Both the position numbers and the translations under genes were made by a program. DNA of 64,000 bases from Plotosus lineatus (Eukaryota; Chordata; Actinopteri; Siluriformes; Plotosidae), in the NCBI GenBank assembly GCA_024760905.1, contig CM045735.1, positions 28,498,249-28,562,248 of the forward strand. Direction: 5' to 3'. Shown piece by piece: positions 31,915-43,564 of this stretch; position 1 is the stretch's first letter; each line of letters opens with the position of its first letter. Under the pieces are notes generated by a model. The model saw only the letters and a list, made by a program, of their open reading frames with translations. It did not search any database and was not told where the DNA came from.

Positions 31915-32668
31915 TGCAGCCGTGAGGGGGCACAAGCCAGTGCTCTCGATCATGCCAGTCCCAAGCCTGGATAATTGCAGAGGGTTGTGCCAGGAAGGGC
32001 ATCCGACGTAGAACCTGCACCAGATCTGATTATGCAAATCACAAATATTACCTCCATACCGGATCGGCCGAGGACCGGGTTAACAATGACCGCCAGCAGT
32101 GCTGTTAACCAACAGGGTGCCAGTGGAAATTGGACTACTGTTGGTCGAAGAAGGAGAGGCGGGAGGCGTGTCCGTAGGCAGAGAGAGAAGAGGAAAAGCA
32201 TGAGTCCAGGACTCATGAGAAGTGAAATGGAGTAGGAGTCATATGGAAGGAGAGGTTTGTTCTAGAAGTGAAAAGAGTGCCAGACAGAGTGATGAGTATC
32301 AATTTAGAAATTGAAAGCGTGATGTTTAATGTTGTTAGTGCTTATGCCCCACAGGCAGGATGTGAGCTAGAAGAAGAGAGACCTGGAGTGAGTTAGATGA
32401 AGTGATGCAGAGTACCCCCAGAGGTGAGAGTGGTCATTGGAGCAGACTTCAATGGACATATTGGTGCAGACAACAGAGGGGACGAGGAAGTGATGGGCAG
32501 GTTTGGTATCCAGGACAGGAACACAGGACAGATATTGATTGATTTTGCAAAAAGGATAGAAATGGCTGTGGTGAATATTCTCTTCCAGAAGAGACAGAAG
32601 CATAGGGTAACTTATAAAAGCGGAGGTAGGAGCACACAGGTAGACTACATCTTGTGTAGATGATGCAA
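31915..32668 (+). mobile_element. RTE-type LINE fragment B (5' untranslated region and endonuclease)
   Basis: It begins with the RTE 5' region (GTGAGGGGGCACAAGCCAGT; GGTTGTGCCAGGAAGGGCAT at 31985-32004). It then encodes an endonuclease with VVIGADFNGHIGADNRGDEE (about 32424-32490) and VTYKSGGRSTQVDYILCR (about 32607-32660). It is cut at 32668, 3' of the endonuclease. It directly follows fragment A head to tail. Confidence 0.85.
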
Positions 32669-32950
32669 TTTGAATGAAGTGATTTAAACATATTTATTCA
32701 TGATATATACATGACAAGATCGGCAAACAAGTGCATGTGCACTTATATGAACGCCTCTCTCGATACAAATGTAACATTGTATTTACATGATGGTGACATT
32801 TAACAGTCAAAACTAATTTTCAAGGAAATTAACATGATAACAAAGGACTTTCAGGATACTAATATATTTGTTTACAAATTTGACTAAATGATCATTTAGA
32901 ACAAAAGGTGTGATGGTATGGGATACTTGCAGTCAGATTCTAATAGTGAT

Positions 32951-33260
32951 CTTCTTCTTTTCTTTTCAGCTTTTTCCAGTTCTCGAGAGTCGCACAGCAA
33001 ATCATTTGATTCACACATTTGATTTGGCATGGGTTTTTACGTTGGATGCCCTTCCTGTCACAATTCTTTAGCAAGGGACAGAAACACGCTGGTTCTTTTA
33101 CGTGGCTCTCACCATGGACAGTGAAATACATGGCCCGCCTTTGATAACTTAGCCCGCCACTTAGCTGCACTGGGGGTACAATGACAACCCTATGGGGATT
33201 CGAACCCCTAACCTGAGGATCAGCGATCCTGCGCCCTATCCACTAGACCACCACATTCTG
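32951..33260 (-). mobile_element. tRNA-derived SINE (family 1) with 11-bp target duplication
   Basis: Flanked by CTAATAGTGAT at 32940-32950 and 33261-33271. The reverse strand shows a B-box-like GGGGTTCGAATCCCC and the body, with a ~30-bp internal deletion around 33085. Confidence 0.9.
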
Positions 33261-33479
33261 CTAATAGTGATATGAACAAAAAGTATTAATTTATTGAAAT
33301 AGTTTACTTTCGATTATAAATTGGTGAACAGATTTTAACAATTGGGTTTGAATTTCAAGATTCAAAGACGATGATCCATATACTGTGTTAAAAGAGAAAC
33401 CATAAACATAGTCATATTTGGTTGCTCTTATTAAATTAAATCTGGGACAAACAAATAAATAATGCAGTGCATCTTCGAA

Positions 33480-36362
33480 GGTGATCGCCTGGTGATCGGG
33501 CTTCTGCCCATGGAGCCTGGCCGGGCCAAGCCCGAAAAGGGGCTCAGATCTACCCTCCCATGGACCCACCACCCGCGGGAGGAGTTTTAGGGGTCAGGTG
33601 AAATGTGAGTTGGGTGGCAGCCGGAGGCATGGGTTCTGTCGAACCGATCCTTGGCTACTGACTCTGACCCTTGGGACATGGAATGTCACCTCTGGCGGAG
33701 AAGGAGCCTGATCTGGTGCGTGAGGTGGAGAGATACCGACTAGATATGGTCGGGCTCACCTCAACGCATAGCTCTGGAACCACCCATCTTGAGAGAGGCT
33801 GGACCTTATTCCAGTCTGGAGTTGCTCATGGGAAGAGGCGGTGAGCCGGTGTGGGCATTCTTGTTGCCCCCCGTCTCGGGGCCCAAATGTTGGGGTTCTC
33901 CCCGGTTGACAAAAGGGTAGCTTCCCTCCGTCTTCAGGTGGGAGGATGGATCCTGACTATTATTTGTGCTTATGCACCAAATGACAGTTCAGAGTACCCA
34001 CCCTTCTGGGGGGGGGGGGGGGGGGGGTTTGGAGAACGCTCCCTCGGGAGACTCACTCGTCTTGGTCGACTTCAATGCCCATGTGGGCAATGACAGTGTG
34101 ACCTGGAAGGGTGTGATCGGTTGGTATGGCCTCTCCAGTCTGAACCTGAATGGTGTTTTATTGTTGGACTTTTGTGCTCGTCACAGTTTGTCTATCATGA
34201 ACACCATGTTTGAACATAAGTGTGCCCATAAGTGCACTTGGTACCAGGACACCCTAGGTCGCAGCTCGATGATTGACTTTGTAGTTGTGTCATCGGACTT
34301 GCGGCTGTATGTTCTGGATACTCGGGTGACTAGAGGAGCTGAGCTGTCTACCGATCAACACCTGATGGTAAGCTGGCTTCGGCGGTGGGGGAGGCTGCCT
34401 TCCAGACCTGGCAGGCACAAGTGTGCAATCAGGGTCTGCTGGGAACGTTTGGCAGAGTCCCCTGTTCAAGAGGCCTTTAACTCCCACCTCTGACAGAACT
34501 ACAACCACGTCCCGGAGGAGGCGGGTGACATGGAATCTGAATGAGCCATGTTTCATGCCTCCATTGCTCAGTCGGCAGCCCATAGCTGTGGCCAGGTCAT
34601 AGGTGCTTGTCCAGCTGAAAAAGGAGGCCTATCGGGTTTTATTCGCCCGTGTGACATCCGAGGCAGTGGACAGGTACCGGCAGGCCAAACGTGCTGAGGC
34701 TGTCGCAGATGCAAAATCTCGGGCGTGGGAGGAGTTTGGTGAGGGCCTGGAGAGTGATTATCGGTTGGCCTCAAAAAGGTTTTGGACCACCATCTGACAC
34801 CTCAGGAGGGGGAAGCAGTTCTCCAAAAACACTGTTTACAGTGGGGGTGGGGAGCTGCTTACCTCAACTGGGGATGTCGTCCAGAGGTGGAGGGAATACT
34901 TTAAGGATCTCCTCAATCCCACCAACACGCCCTACATGGAGGAGGAAGACCATGGGGGTTTCGGTGGAGGTCAATGAGATTGTCAAAAAGCTCCTCTGTG
35001 ATCGAGCTCCGGGGTTGGATGAGATCCGCCCTGAATATCTCAGGGCTCTGGATACTGTAGGACTGTCTTGGTTGGCATGTCTCTGCAACATTGCGTTGTC
35101 ATCGGGGGCTGTACCTCTGGATTGGCAAACCGGGGTGGTGGTCCCGATTTTTAAGAAGGGGGATCAGAGGGTGTGTTTTAATTATCGGGGAATCACACTT
35201 CTCAGCGTACCTGGGAAAGTCTATGCAGGGGTACTGGAGAGGATCTGACCGATAGTCGAACTTCGGATTCAGGGACAATGTGGTTTTTGTCCTGGCCGTA
35301 GTACTCTTGACCAACTCTATACGCTCCACAGGATTTTGGAGGGGGCATGGGAGTTTGCCCAATCTGTCCACATGTGTTTTGTGGATTTGGAGAAGGCTTT
35401 CAACTGTGTCCCTCGAACAATCGTGTGGGGCGTGCTCCAGGAGTACGGCGTTCCAGACCCGTTGCTTCGGGCCATTCGATCGCTGTATCAGCGGAGCCAG
35501 AGTTTGGTCCGTATTGGTAACAACAGGTCGAATTCATTTCCGGTAGGACTTTGAGTCTGCCAAGGCTGTCCTTTGTCACTGATTCTGTTCATAATTTTTA
35601 TGGCCAGAATTGCAGCTGAGGTGTGGAGGGGTTCTGGTTTTTGGTGGCCATCGGATCTTGTCTGATTTTTGCGGACGATGTTGTCCTTTTGGCTTCATCA
35701 AGTCGGGACCTGCATCTCTCATTGGAGCAGTTCACAGTCGAGTGTGAAGCAGCAGGGATGAAGATCAGTACCTCCAAGTCAGAGGCCATGGTTCTCAGTC
35801 GGACAAGGGTGGAATGCTGCTCCTTGGGGTCGGGAATGAGGTCCTGTCCCAAGTGGAGGAGTTTAAGTATCTTGGGGTCTTGTTCACGAGTGAGGGAAGG
35901 ATGGAGCGAGAGATCGACAGACGGATCGCTGCAGCCTCTGCTGTTAAAAGGAGCCTGTACCGGTGTGTCATGGTGAAGGAGCTGAGCCGCAAGTCGAAGC
36001 TCTCAATTTACCAGTCGATCTACGTTCGAACCCTCACCTATGGTCACGAGCTTTGGGTAGTGATCGAAAAAACAAGATACAAGCGAATATAAGCGGCTGA
36101 AATGAGCTTCCTTTGCCGGGTGGCGGGGTTCTCCCTTAGAGATAAAGTGAGAAGCTCTACCATCCGGTGGGGAGCTCGGAGTAGATCCGCTGCTCCTCCG
36201 CATTGAGAGGGGCCAGTTGAGGTGGCTTGGGCATCTGGTTAGAATGCCTCCCGGACACCTCCCTGGTGTGGTGTTTCGGGCAGGTCCAACCGGCAAGAGA
36301 TCCTGGGGTCGACCTAGCACACGCTGGAGGGACTATGTCTCTCGGCTTGTCTGGGACCGCCT
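33480..36362 (+). mobile_element. LINE, second copy of the family at 1-1549, longer and decayed
   Basis: The 5' region GAGCCTGGCCGGGCCAAGCC is followed by an endonuclease domain in broken frames ([17 protein letters not shown] near 34045-34100; [16 protein letters not shown] near 34255-34305). RT follows: CFVDLEKAFNCVPR near 35376 (motif A, with Asp to Asn in FD), and LIFADDVVLLASS near 35663 (motif C). The C-terminal part includes YLGVLFTSEGRMEREIDRRI (35871-35930). It ends in RRDYVSRLVWDR at about 36362, where RTE sequence begins. Confidence 0.9.
34008..34027. repeat. Run of 20 G
   Basis: A homopolymer inside the LINE endonuclease region, replacing codons and shifting the frame. It may be a sequencing or assembly artefact. 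Confidence 0.95.
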
Positions 36363-37057
36363 CTGAGCTCTGAGCCCCTTCTTGTTTGCTATGGTGATGG
36401 ACAGGCTGACAGACATGGTTAGACAAGAATCCCCATGGACTATGATGTTTGCAGATGACATTGTGATCTGTAGTGAGAGCAGAGAACAAGTGCAGGAAAA
36501 TCTAGAGAGGTGTAGGTATGCCCTGGAAAGGAGAGGAATGAAGGTTAGCCTCAGTAAGACAGAATACATGTGTGTGAATGAGAAGGACCCAAGAGGAACG
36601 GTGAGGTTACAGGGAGCAGAGATAAAGAAGGTGGAGGATTTTAAGTGCTTAGGCTCAACAATCCAGAGCAATGGAGAGTGTGGAAAAGAGGTGAAGAAGC
36701 GTGTGCAGGCACGTTAGAATGGTTGGAGAAAAGTGTCCGGTATGACGTGTGATAGGAAGGTATCGGCAAGAATGAAAGGAAAAGTGTACAAGATGGTGAT
36801 GAGGCCAGCGATGTTGCATGGTTTAGAAATAGTGGCACTGAGGAAAAGACGGGAGGCAGAGCTGGAGGTAGCAGAGATGAAAATATTGAGGTTCTCTTTG
36901 GGAGTAACGAGGATGGATAGGATCAGGAATGAGTACATCAAAGGGACAGCACATGTTAGAGGTTTTGGGGACAAAATCAGAGAGGCTAGATTGAGATGGT
37001 TTGGAATATATTGGTAGTAGGATGCTGAGGTTGGAACTACCAGGCAGAAGGCTTAGA
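36363..37057 (+). mobile_element. RTE-type LINE fragment C (RT motif B onward)
   Basis: It begins at PFLFAMVMDRLTDMVRQ, then MMFADDIVICSES (motif C intact), then EYMCVNEKDPRGTVRL and RFSLGVTRMDRIRNEYIKG. It ends near GGAACTACCAGGCAGAAGGC without the family 3' tail. Confidence 0.88.
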
Positions 37058-37131
37058 GCAGGGGTCACCAACATGGTGTCCGTGGGCACCAGGTCGCCCA
37101 CAAGAACAACATGAGTCGCCCGCGAGCCTGT
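37058..37131. mobile_element. hAT-type end fragment
   Basis: CAGGGGTCACCAACATGGTG and GTCGCCCGCGAGCCTG have the form of the CAGGGGTC ends of hAT non-autonomous elements. Only one end is present. Confidence 0.5.
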
Positions 37132-37132
37132 T

Positions 37133-37344
37133 CAGGGGTTGGGAACCTATGGCACGTGAGCCAGACTTGGCTCTTTTGATGACTGCATCTGGCTCTCAGA
37201 TAAATCAGGTGCCCTTTCTTCACAGAATAACTAATACATAATTTCACTGTCTTTTAAATAAAAATACAGAAAAAAGCCTTCAAATAAAACAAAAACATAA
37301 ATAAATATGCATTTCAATCTATACATCTATTTTCAATGCCACTT
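37133..37344. mobile_element. hAT element end, same family as 59212-60079
   Basis: CAGGGGTTGGGAACCTATGG through GGCTCTCAGATAAATCAGG and TCTATACATCTATTTTCAAT matches, inverted, the right ~200 bp of the 59-60 kb element. Truncated. Confidence 0.75.
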
Positions 37345-37845
37345 GAGCCTTGCTACTATGAGATTTTGGATAAAAGGGTTTTTCAATTATTTGCCTTTTT
37401 ACTTCTTATACGTGGCCACCTCTGCTTTTGAGTCCTCCATCTTGCGCACTTGACCTGAAGACCCAGGTCCCATCATGATCTACGTGACACAAATAATTAA
37501 TGTTTTATTTAAAAAAAAAACATTAATAATTTAAAAATCCTGTCACTTTCAAAAACATTTGTAGATAATTTTATGGTCATGTCTTGCTCAACATTCCTGT
37601 CTTTTGATTTGTCATAATATTACACCATGTTTAACAGTTTCACCTTTGGTTCTCCTGCTCGACGGTTCATCGAGAACAGTTCTCTCCCCTTTCTTCCTCT
37701 GCTGCTTTTCTCTTGCCATATTTTCAGGATTTCCTTTTTTAATTATTTATTTTGGTTCTAATTTGCCATATTTGAGGTTCATTTTTAAAGTGTATCTGTT
37801 GTCTGATCACTGCTGTGATATTACAGTTGTAGGGCTATGAAGTGT
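37345..37845. other. Non-coding stretch
   Basis: No repeat or gene recognised. Confidence 0.5.
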
Positions 37846-37849
37846 AGCA

Positions 37850-38060
37850 GGGCAGTGGTGTCCTAGTGGTAAAGTGCTGGATTACTGATCCCAAGGTCGG
37901 CTGTTCAAACTCTCTATCAATGGGTTGTGACTGCTGTCCCCCAGTGCAGCTAACTGGGTTATCCAGCCAGGTCTCTCACTGTCTATGATGAGAGGTATGT
38001 AAAAAAAAAAGTGCTGACTTTTGTCAAAAATAGACTGCATAGCCATCAGAGTTTATGGCC
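37850..38060 (+). mobile_element. tRNA-derived SINE (family 1), 3'-truncated
   Basis: Head GGGCAGTGGTGTCCTAGTGG and body CTAACTGGGTTATCC. It breaks before the RTE-derived part, then runs into a reversed dispersed-repeat piece (38061-38170). Confidence 0.75.
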
Positions 38061-38370
38061 TGGCAAGTTGTGCAGGATGTACTCTGCCCTCACCCAGAGT
38101 CTGCTGAGATGGGAGTCAGGCTCCCTGCGACCCCAATTAAGATTAAATGGTTCAGAAAATGAATGAGGTGTAGCAACTGGAGCAAAAGTTTGTAAATTCT
38201 CAAATGAAACTGTGAAACAGTAACGATTTTTAAAAGGATGTTCTGTAATTTTACACTCAAAACGCAGACAGTGGGCTATTACAAAATGCACTCCATAGTG
38301 TATACCATATATACTAGTACTTTTACAAACGGAAGACAGGAAAGAAGTCCATGGGCCCTTTAGACCGTCT

Positions 38371-38686
38371 CTTGACCCCTTTTTCAGGGGTCGCCACAGT
38401 GAGTCATCTGATTCGCTTGTTTGATTTGGCATAGGTTTTTACATCGGACGCCCTTCCTGACACAACCCTTTAGCAAGGGGCAGAAACCCACTGATGGCTA
38501 TGCAGCTACTCTTTACGAAAGTCAGCAATGGTTCTTTTACAAGACAGTAAGAGACATGGCCAGGCTTTGATACCCCAGTCAGCTGCACTGAGGGGACAGT
38601 GACAACCTTGTGGAGAGTAGGACTCGAACCCCCAACCTTAGGATCAGCGATCCAGCACCCTTTACCACCAGGCCACCACTGCCCCC
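38371..38686 (-). mobile_element. tRNA-derived SINE (family 1)
   Basis: Reverse strand: GGCAGTGGTGGCCTGGTGG, B-box-like GGGTTCGAGTCCT, and a tail ending GTGGCGACCCCTGAAAAAGG, which is even closer to the RTE 3' end than the other copies. Confidence 0.85.
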
Positions 38687-38744
38687 AGGTTAACAGCAAT
38701 AATACTACTAAGAGAACAGTGCCGACATATACAGATCAATCAAT

Positions 38745-38837
38745 CCCAGTCACATTTACTGGAACAGCCAGTTTACACCAGTGCATGTCTCTGGACTGTG
38801 GGAGGAAACCAGAGTACCCCGAGGAAAAAAGCCATGC
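38745..38837 (-). repeat. Dispersed fish repeat fragment
   Basis: CTCTGGACTGTGGGAGGAAACCAGAGTACCC is the reverse of a block at about 54420-54465. Confidence 0.5.
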
Positions 38838-40147
38838 AAGGGTGTGTTGACGAGCAAGATGCCCGTCCACTCCCACGTCCTCCAGCTTCCCCCGCAGGCG
38901 CGCATCTTGCTGCCTGGATTATTGACTACCTTACTAACCGTCCACAGTACGTGCGGCTGCGCGGCTGTAAGTCAAAGGTGGTAGTCTGTAGCACGGGGGC
39001 ACCGCAGGGCACCGTCCTCTCACCCTTCCTTTTTAACATCTATCCCTCGGACTTCATATATAACACAAACAGCTGCCACCTCCAGAAGTTCTCGGACGAC
39101 TCCGCCATCGTGGGCCGTGTGTCAGAGGGGAACGAACTGGAGTACCGGTCGGTCATCGCCGACTTCGTGGACTGGTGTCAGCGCAACCACCTGTGCTTGA
39201 ACACTAGGAAGACGAAGGAGATGGTGGTCGACTTCAGGAGAAGCACTCAAACACACACACACACTTACTAGTGAACATCCAGGGACAGGACATTGAGACA
39301 GTGGACAGTTTCAAGTACCTGGGTGTTCACCTTAACAATAAACTGGACTGGTCCCACAACACCAACGCCCTGTACAAGAAGGGCCAGAGTCGCCTCCACC
39401 TTCTGAGGAGACTCAGGTCCTTCGGCATATGCAGACCTCTGCTCAGGACATTTTATGACTCTGTGGTAGCCTCTGCAATCCTCTACGCTGCCATCTGCTG
39501 GGCCCCGGGCAGCACAGAGCGGGACAGAAAGAGACTGAACAAGCTGGTCAGGAGGGCCAGCTCTGTCCTCGGCTGCCCACTGGACTCTGTGGAGGAGGTG
39601 AGTGAGAGGAGGATGGTAGCAAAGCTCACATCCATCCTGTTCAACAGCTCTCACCCACTGCACCAGACTGTAGAGGAGCTAAGCAGCTCCTTCAGTGGAC
39701 GACTGAGACATCCTCAGTGCAGGAAGGAGCGCTACCGCAGGTCGTTCATTCCCACCGCTATCAGACTGTACAACGCCACTTTGTAACTGTCTGTGAAAAT
39801 ACCGGTTATGTGCAATAAAAACCCCCGCGCACTTTAATCAACCACATCTACCCCACTGACTGTGAACCATATCAACCATATCAACCCATCTTCTCTGCAC
39901 TCAGATACATTACACTTTAATATAGGCCAGTCTATAAAGTTGCTCCATTCTTTTCTTTTATTGTTTAGTAATTTATACTATTTATGTATCTATTTATTTA
40001 TTTACTTATATAATATATATGTATGTGTGTATGTTCGTACTTGTATCTATTTTTGCACCCCCTACTGATAGTACCTCAAGAGCCTGTAACAGTGAATTTC
40101 TCCATTGTGAGATTAATAAAGCTTTATCTTATCTTATCTTATCTTAT
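38838..40147 (+). mobile_element. L2/Rex1-like LINE 3' portion with (TCTTA)n tail
   Basis: The frame at 38867-39271 carries RT motif B (TGAPQGTVLSPFLFNIYPSD) and motif C (KFSDDSAIVGRV). A frame change at a (CA)n run near 39250-39268 leads into the frame at 39271-39786: ETVDSFKYLGVHLNNKLDWS, RRLRSFGICRPLLRTFYDSV, ASSVLGCPLDSVEEVSERRM, and the C-terminal RRSFIPTAIRLYN. The 3' UTR ends AATAAAGCTTTATC with TCTTA repeats (40119-40147). It is 5'-truncated. The C-terminal frame is fully open, so this is one of the younger LINEs here. Confidence 0.88.
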
Positions 40148-40289
40148 CCAAACTCAGCACATCTGTCTGGTCATCAGAGTTAAATCATCCAGCACATGGT
40201 TCACCTTGGTCAGTCTGACATCACACAGTACGGCTATTGAATTGCTCCACCGCAGGGTCGAGTTGCAGGTCTGTTGAAGTAGAAACAGG

Positions 40290-40482
40290 ACGTGGCGCTG
40301 CACTGTTTGGAAATGTGACGTCTCGTGCACTCGTCGTTCAGCAGCTTTGTGACGTTTCATGTACACGTCGCTCAGGATGTGCCTCGCAAAGATGGCGGAC
40401 AAGTGTCAGCCTTAACGTCTTGCACGGCTGTCGGAACAACACACTGGACCGTATATACTGCGTTTGTGGCTAAACAGTAAAG
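40290..40482 (+). promoter_or_regulatory. sec16a: Probable sec16a promoter and non-coding first exon
   Basis: The stretch has AACAGGACGTGGCGC (ACGTGGC core, 40285-40299), TGTGACGTCTC and TGTGACGTTTC (CRE/ATF-like TGACG cores), and AAGATGGCGG at 40388-40397, the YY1 element usually found just downstream of a start site. A good donor, GTAAAG|GTAAAG, lies at 40482/40483. The following intron start has a GCTAGCTAGCTAGCGAGCTAAC-type stretch split around 40597-40618, often seen near teleost first exons. No ORF spans it. Linking it to sec16a assumes a ~20 kb first intron; the nearest downstream + strand gene is sec16a. Confidence 0.45.
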
Positions 40483-41440
40483 GTAAAGATCCGAGATTAT
40501 GTTTTGTCTTGTTTCCTTGATATGACTTTTATAAAAATGTTATATTTGTATGACAGTTTGGTCTGGGCTGGCATGCTAACGGGCAACGTCAAACGCTAGC
40601 TAGCTAGCGAGCTAACTTGAATTAGACGGCGAGCCAGCAGTAGCGAGTTGCTGAGGACAATATTCAGGTTAAAACTTGATGATACACGATTTTGCTCAGT
40701 TTGTAGTTTGCATATTCGATGGATTTTTAAGGCACAACTTTATTAAAGGTCCTTTTTGGTAATATTTTGATGCATATGCTAGTTAAGTGTACTGCGTTAA
40801 TCCGGTTTGATGTGGTGTTTCCATCTGATTCCTGATTTGACCTCTTAGTCAGAGATCTGTGTGATTACATTTATTAGAATAACCATTATTTTAAGTTGGT
40901 TTTTTTGTATTTTTTAATGAATTTGTGTTTACTTACGTGCTTTGTTGGAACACGTTAAGGATTATCTAATGGTCCTTTAGCGCTAGCATTTAAACTAGCC
41001 GGTGTTCTAGGTGGCGTAACACGGATTAGTTCCTTGTTTACATCTTCAAGGCTTGTAAATATTTGTTTTTCTCGGGATAACTAACTGCCTAATAACAGCA
41101 CTGACGATCCAGACCTATGGCACTCTCAGCGAATTCCATGTGTTTCAATATATGCACATGTAAATAATAAGCAGCAAAACCATATACAGTACAGCAGGAG
41201 CAATAACAAATACCAATCAATAAAGTAATAAATATAGGAGAACTACAGTACACTTGTACACAAATTGTGTAATCAGTCAATTTTACAGATTAAAACCCCA
41301 TATCACTAATGGAATAAACAAGGGAGGTCAGTGGCAAACCGCCTCTTTTGTATAAATTAGATTAAAAAAAAAGTAGGTCACTCTGAATGAGGCTGTCTGC
41401 TTGATGATCGAAACGTAAATAATACTGTAGTAATAAAAAA
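40483..41440 (+). other. Start of presumed sec16a intron 1
   Basis: Low-repeat DNA with no ORF of note. The intron would run to the acceptor at 60469. Confidence 0.45.
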
Positions 41441-41454
41441 AAGGACATTTATTG

Positions 41455-41610
41455 GGCTTTTACACCCCAGTCTACTGTCTCATCAGGCTGGAGCTGATCC
41501 CCTTTGTAGAACTCCTAATTGTCATAGCAAGGTGAGGGTCCAAAATGAATTCGACTTCAACCTCTTGATGAGTCCAGTGCCCTAACCACATTACCAGCAC
41601 CAGAACACTT
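41455..41610 (-). mobile_element. SINE family 2 fragment
   Basis: TCATCAGGCTGGAGCTGATCCCC and AGTGCCCTAACCACATTACC match, reversed, parts of 43290-43560. Confidence 0.5.
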
Positions 41611-41643
41611 AACAAAGATAGCTCATTATTACTCCAGTCTGTA

Positions 41644-41972
41644 TGTCTTCCTTTCGGCTTTTTCCCTTTTCCTCTGGAGTCGCCACAGCAAATCATCTGA
41701 TTTGCACGTTTGATTTGGCAGAGGTTTTTTAACGTTGGATGCCCTTCCTGTCACAACCCTTTTTTTAGCAAGGGACAGAAACACGCTGACGGCTTTGCAG
41801 CCTACTCTTTACGAAAGTCAGCAATGGTTCTTTTACATGCCTCTCACCATAGACAGTGAGAGACATGGCCTGCCTTTGATAACCCAGTTCGCTGCACTGG
41901 GGGGGACAGTGACAACCTTATGGAGAGTGGGACTTGAACCCCCAACCTTTGGATCAGCGATCCAGCGCCCTA
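41644..41972 (-). mobile_element. tRNA-derived SINE (family 1), near full length
   Basis: On the reverse strand the tRNA head is cut just inside the A box (GGCGCTGGATCGCTGATCC). The B-box region and body are intact, and the tail GGGAAAAAGCCGAAAGGAAG is clear. Confidence 0.88.
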
Positions 41973-42027
41973 GTGCACAGTTGAAATCAAAATCCTGGCC
42001 ACGCTCTTCTTGAAACAAAATCAATTA

Positions 42028-42446
42028 CAAGGATCCCTGGCTACTTGCGCATCGCCTTTAAAAAAAAAAAAATTTAATAAATATTCATAGAATTAAAAAA
42101 AATAAAGAAATTAAGGAAGAATATGGGAACAAGTTAAGGAAAATGCCACAAAACAAGGCTAATTATACAAACAAAAACCTAAACAAAAAACAACTCAAAA
42201 CGAGTTATAGTTTTGTGAGGTGCCTGAATGCGTGCATGCGCATCTGTGTGTGTGTGTGTGTGTTTATATTTTATTTACATCTTGTGCATTATTTTCGAAT
42301 TTTTGTTATTATAAGCATTGAATATGTATTTATTGATATATACACATATACGTCAGTCAGGGGGTTGGGGGAATCCTATTTGATGGAATTCGGTGGTTGC
42401 GGGGGATCTCGGTCTCAATTAAGCGTGGAAAGTGAGGGTCATAAGT
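42028..42446 (+). mobile_element. Tigger-like MITE, family K, copy 1
   Basis: Left end CAAGGATCCCTGGCTACTTG after TA; right end region AAGTGAGGGTCATAAG. The interior AATATGTATTTATTGATAT and ATACGTCAGTCAGGGGGTTG is shared with 46401-46845 and 49050-49514. Contains (TG)n at 42243-42262. Confidence 0.68.
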
Positions 42447-42449
42447 AGT

Positions 42450-43285
42450 CGATTTAAGGTAGGTTCAGATTTCTCAGTTCACAAACATTGGATACATTTC
42501 TGAGGGCTCTCCCTCTCACCAAAGTGGTACTGTCTCAATATCTGGACAAAAATGATTTGGGTCGTGTCGTGTTATTGTCAACCCTACCATTTTGGAGCTG
42601 CGATTATTGATAAACTGACTCACAACCTTTCAGCGACAAATAAATTCCATTTGGAATTAACCTTTACGTATCATTTACCTGGAGTTGGAAGTTACGGTTT
42701 GGTAATGTTTATTCTCATAAAGACAAGAGTTTGGTAATTTTTACAGGTTTTGCTGTTTGGTTGTGTTATTTTTAGATGTTTATCAGAATGGTTCTATCTC
42801 TAATGCTGCTAATGTGTAGGAACTTAACCTGAATAAAGATTTAATAGTTTTCATAGTTTTTCATAGGCTTTTGGCATGTTTTTATTACAGTAAGATACAG
42901 TATTCATAATTTCTTAGTGTTTGCACCTTTCTGAGTGCTTTGTCTAACATTCGTCAAATAGTCTGATAATTCTTGTGAAATCTGAGAATATAAAACCACA
43001 TGAATGAGGCTGGAGTGATGATTGAATCCAAATGCATGTACGTTTTCAGTGATTTGCATGTACAGTAATGTCTGGGATAGTGTAATAGATGCTAGCGGTG
43101 CTGTATGGATCAGGATGCTTCTCTCCACCAGCATCTAGTTTGTCCAAGTTCATGACCTGTTTTGGGTTTTTCTACTGGAATCCTACCTTGTGTTTCTTTC
43201 TCTTTTGCCAACCTGTGACTGTGCACACCGAATCTAAACAAACATTCAGTGGGTTTCTTCAATCAGCTTGCTCGCTTTAAAGTAG
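42450..43285. other. Non-coding stretch
   Basis: No gene or repeat recognised. Confidence 0.5.
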
Positions 43286-43289
43286 ACCT

Positions 43290-43560
43290 TGTTCACAGAG
43301 TGGGGCCATGATGGGGAGGTTGTGTGTTCAAATCCAGTTAGACTCCCACTGTGCTAAGACCCCTGGGCAAGGTCTTAACCATAAGTGTGCCCCGGTTCAC
43401 CCAGCCATATAAATGGGTACCAGGAAAAATGTACTGGGAAGGTAACCTGCAATGGACTAGAGTCCCATCTAGTAGGAGTTGAACTCCTGTTCGCTTCATG
43501 CTACAGAAACTGGGGATAAGCACTGACCTGATGAGCCATGAGGCTCGGGAGTAAAGCCCA
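43290..43560 (+). mobile_element. tRNA-like SINE (family 2)
   Basis: GTGTGTTCAAATCCAGTTAG (B-box-like), GACCCCTGGGCAAGGTC, ATAAATGGGTACCAGG and a region up to GGCTCGGGAGTAAAGCCC. The same family, reversed and split, is at 7370-8395. Confidence 0.62.
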
Positions 43561-43564
43561 ACAG

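Noticed and set aside
31975..32235. 86-codon basic ORF in front of the RTE endonuclease
   Set aside because: It covers the RTE 5' region; the frame is not kept into the endonuclease and no known protein is matched.
39271..39786. Open 171-codon ORF that might be a host gene
   Set aside because: Sequence is the C-terminal part of an L2/Rex1-type LINE with a (TCTTA)n tail.
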